From the NCBI GenBank assembly GCA_016712035.1, contig JADJRT010000014.1, forward strand, positions 36,504 to 100,503: a stretch of DNA of 64,000 bases, written 5' to 3'. The DNA is from Flammeovirgaceae bacterium (lineage in GTDB: Bacteria > Bacteroidota > Bacteroidia > Cytophagales > Cyclobacteriaceae). This document shows, piece after piece, positions 61,941 through 64,000 of the stretch. The stretch's first letter is position 1; every line of letters begins with the position of its first letter. The notes under the pieces were generated by a model. The model was given only the letters and a program-made list of their open reading frames with translations. It had not been told where the DNA came from and ran no database searches. The translations under genes and the position numbers were made by a program.

Positions 61941-63737
61941 ATGAAATCCCCATTTTGTGTAACCATAGTGTTTGTTTTACTAGCAGCCTGTTCAACTCCA
62001 AAGGAAAAGATCCCAGACGTTAATCCTATGCAAACCACCTCTCAAAAAATGATTGTTTACCAGATGATGACCCGCCTGTTTGGTAATCAGAGCACTACAA
62101 ACAAACCATACGGTACCATCGAAGAAAACGGGGTTGGGAAATTTGCAGACATTAATGAATCCGCGCTAAAAGGAATTCGCGACCTGGGTGTAACCCATGT
62201 TTGGTACAGGCGTGATTGAACATGCGACTCTGACTGATTATACTGCAGATGGCATTCCGTTGGATGATGCCGATGTGGTTAAGGGAAGAGCCGGGTCGCC
62301 ATACGCCATTAAGGATTACTATGACATTAACCCCGATCTGGCAACCGATGTAAAAGACCGACTGGCAGAATTCGACCAATTGGTTGAGCGTACGCATTCG
62401 GAAGGAATGAAGGTGATTATTGATTTCGTCCCCAACCATGTGGCCCGAGCTTATAAAAGCGATGCTAAACCCGCAGGTGTAAAAGATTTGGGTGAGGATG
62501 ATGATACCTCCGTTTCGTTTAAGGCTTCAAACAACTTTTATTATTTACCGGGTCAACAATTTCAGCCTCCGCCAAATTACTCCGCGTTAGGACCCAATGC
62601 TGCTCCCACTAAGGATAAAAAATATTCTGAAAATCCTGCCAAGGTTACAGGCAACGATCAGTTTACCGCTACGCCTGGCATCAACGAATGGTTTGAAACA
62701 ATCAAGCTAAACTATGGGGTAGACATTCAAGATAATCGTAAAACTCATTTTGATCCGGTTCCCAGCACATGGGTAAAGATGAAAGACATCCTGGTGTATT
62801 GGGCAAACAAAAATGTGGATGGTTTTCGATGCGATATGGCCGAGATGGTGCCGGTTGAATTTTGGCATTGGGCTATTCCGCAGGTAAAGACTGTGAATCC
62901 AGAAATCATTTTTATCGCAGAAATTTATAACCCCAGTCAATACCGTAATTATCTTGAAACAGGTCGCTTCGATTTCTTATACGACAAAGTTCAATTATAC
63001 GATACACTTCGGTTATTGATTAACAACCAATCGAGCACCGCGCATCTTCCGGGCATTCAAAAAAGTCTGGATGGGATTAACCATAACATGCTACACTTTT
63101 TGGAAAACCATGATGAGCAACGAATTGCTTCACCCCAATTTTCGGGAGATTATTGGAAAGCCGCTCCGGCTATGGTTATTAGCGCTATGATCGATAAAGG
63201 TCCGGTCATGATTTATTTTGGCCAGGAGGTTGGCGAACCCGGTGCCGGCAAGGAAGGATTTAATGGTGAAGATGGCCGCACCACAATTTTTGATTATTGG
63301 GGTGTACCTGAACATCAAAAGTGGGTGAATGGCGGCAAGTATGATGGCGGTGCTTTAAGTGATGATCAAAAAGCCTTACGATTATTTTACTCGGATGTGC
63401 TGAAGTTCGCTTCTCGAACAAAGCTACCACGGATGGGGATTATTGTGACTTGACTTTGTTTAATCTCGAACAAGGCAATATCCCGGAGCAGGCACATGTG
63501 TTTGCAAGAGTAATGGGTGAGGAGCGATTGGTTATCCTTTCAGGGTTTAACGACAAACCATTGCGAGTAAAAATTAAGTTGTCCGATGAAGTGGTTCAAG
63601 CCTTTACTCTTAAAGCTGAACAGGATTATTTAGGCCGCGATTTATTAAGAAGTGGTACCGACATCGGGCTGGATAAATCGTGGACATTTGAAGTTGATTT
63701 AACACCGTACACATCCTATATTTTTAAGATAAAATAA
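61941..63737 (+). CDS. GH13 alpha-amylase family lipoprotein (two frameshifts)
   Basis: About 598 residues. A lipoprotein signal (VFVLLAACS) is followed by MIVYQMMTRLFGN. The TIM-barrel regions are visible: VIIDFVPNHV (I), GFRCDMAEM with the nucleophile Asp (II), FIAEIYN with the acid Glu (III) and LENHDEQR (IV). The C-terminal beta domain is in another frame from 63450. Breaks lie near 62210 and 63445. It would hydrolyse alpha-glucans at the cell surface or periplasm. Its stop abuts the next GH13 gene. Confidence 0.9.
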
Positions 63738-64000
63738 ATGATGCGCTTTCTTACTATTTGTTTGCTGCTGCTGATAATTTCCTGTCAACAGCCGGAGAAA
63801 ATCACAAAATGGCCTTATGGGGTAAACTATGAAGTGTTTGTGCGTTCCTATGCCGATAGCGATGGCGATGGCATTGGCGACTTTAACGGTTTAACCAATA
63901 AGTTAGATTACCTGAAAAACTTAGGCGTGGGCGGCATCTGGCTCATGCCGATTATGCCTTCACCCACGTATCATAAATATGATGTGGTTGATTATAAAGC
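63738..64000 (+). CDS. GH13 alpha-amylase family lipoprotein, 5' part only
   Basis: The first 87 codons before the window ends. A lipoprotein signal (LLLLIISC) is followed by WPYGVNYEVFVRSYADSDGD, GIGDFNGLTNKLDYLKNLGV and GIWLMPIMPSPTYHKYDVVDY, the beginning of a GH13 TIM barrel with a DxDGDG-type calcium-like loop. It starts immediately after the stop of the first GH13 gene, so the two form an operon for alpha-glucan use. Confidence 0.88.
   Translation, partial: MMRFLTICLLLLIISCQQPEKITKWPYGVNYEVFVRSYADSDGDGIGDFNGLTNKLDYLKNLGVGGIWLMPIMPSPTYHKYDVVDYK

Overview
The window looks like a chromosome segment of a Bacteroidota bacterium, most likely of the order Cytophagales. The reasons are a T9SS-type C-terminal sorting domain, MBG-repeat and YD-repeat secreted proteins, DUF2452, DUF4230, GlxA and VPS10/BNR families in forms typical of that phylum, TAnnTTTG-type promoter elements, weak Shine-Dalgarno signals and moderate GC content. 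Organism identity is inferred from protein families only. About half of the genes are broken by single-base frameshifts, many in homopolymers, where both sides still read as one conserved protein. I treat these as probable sequencing or assembly indels and report the reconstructed gene spans.

Layout. 0.1-1.4 kb: a class V aminotransferase. 1.5-9.4 kb: a signalling-rich group: a TRAFs-binding/SLOG/cyclase-like protein, a purple acid phosphatase-like enzyme, a TIR-TolB-TPR-HD fusion, and a TPR-membrane-class III cyclase. 9.5-17.6 kb: one giant secreted protein with a beta-solenoid-like N-terminus, Ig/PKD-like domains, an S8/S53-like protease, GRTLIN hexapeptide arrays, MBG repeats and a T9SS tail. 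17.7-30.6 kb: mostly housekeeping (transketolase N-subunit, Bcp peroxiredoxin, M23 peptidase, FAH-family hydrolase, M48 lipoprotein, DUF2452, CysH, Gfo/Idh oxidoreductase, acyl-CoA synthetase and two alpha/beta hydrolases). 30.7-36.6 kb: a VPS10/BNR-repeat protein, a repeat-rich spacer with a tandem duplication, a double DUF1801 protein, a truncated VOC gene and a GlxA-type regulator. 36.6-45.9 kb: DnaQ-like exonuclease, a degenerate Mur-ligase-like protein, DnaB helicase, an ankyrin protein, an MDR oxidoreductase, and an etfB-etfA-bifunctional nuclease-nucleoside transporter-TMEM220 run.

46.2-55.9 kb is the main accessory locus: two consecutive exported YD/RHS proteins. The second has a DUF6443-like region, an RHS core and a C-terminal tip with an HEVGH zinc-protease motif, followed 2 bases later by a small lipoprotein that is a good immunity-protein candidate. 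From 55.9 to 61.9 kb the spacers are full of repeats: a 20-bp tandem repeat with an inverted repeat, a 282-bp duplication carrying a REP hairpin, REP-transposase (RAYT) N-terminal remnants and the 5' end of the next gene, a 44-bp minisatellite of about ten units, and four copies of a roughly 200-bp MITE-like palindromic element. The window closes with two tandem GH13 alpha-amylase lipoproteins, the second cut by the window edge.

No tRNA, rRNA or CRISPR array was recognised. All family assignments come from reading motifs by eye; no searches were run.
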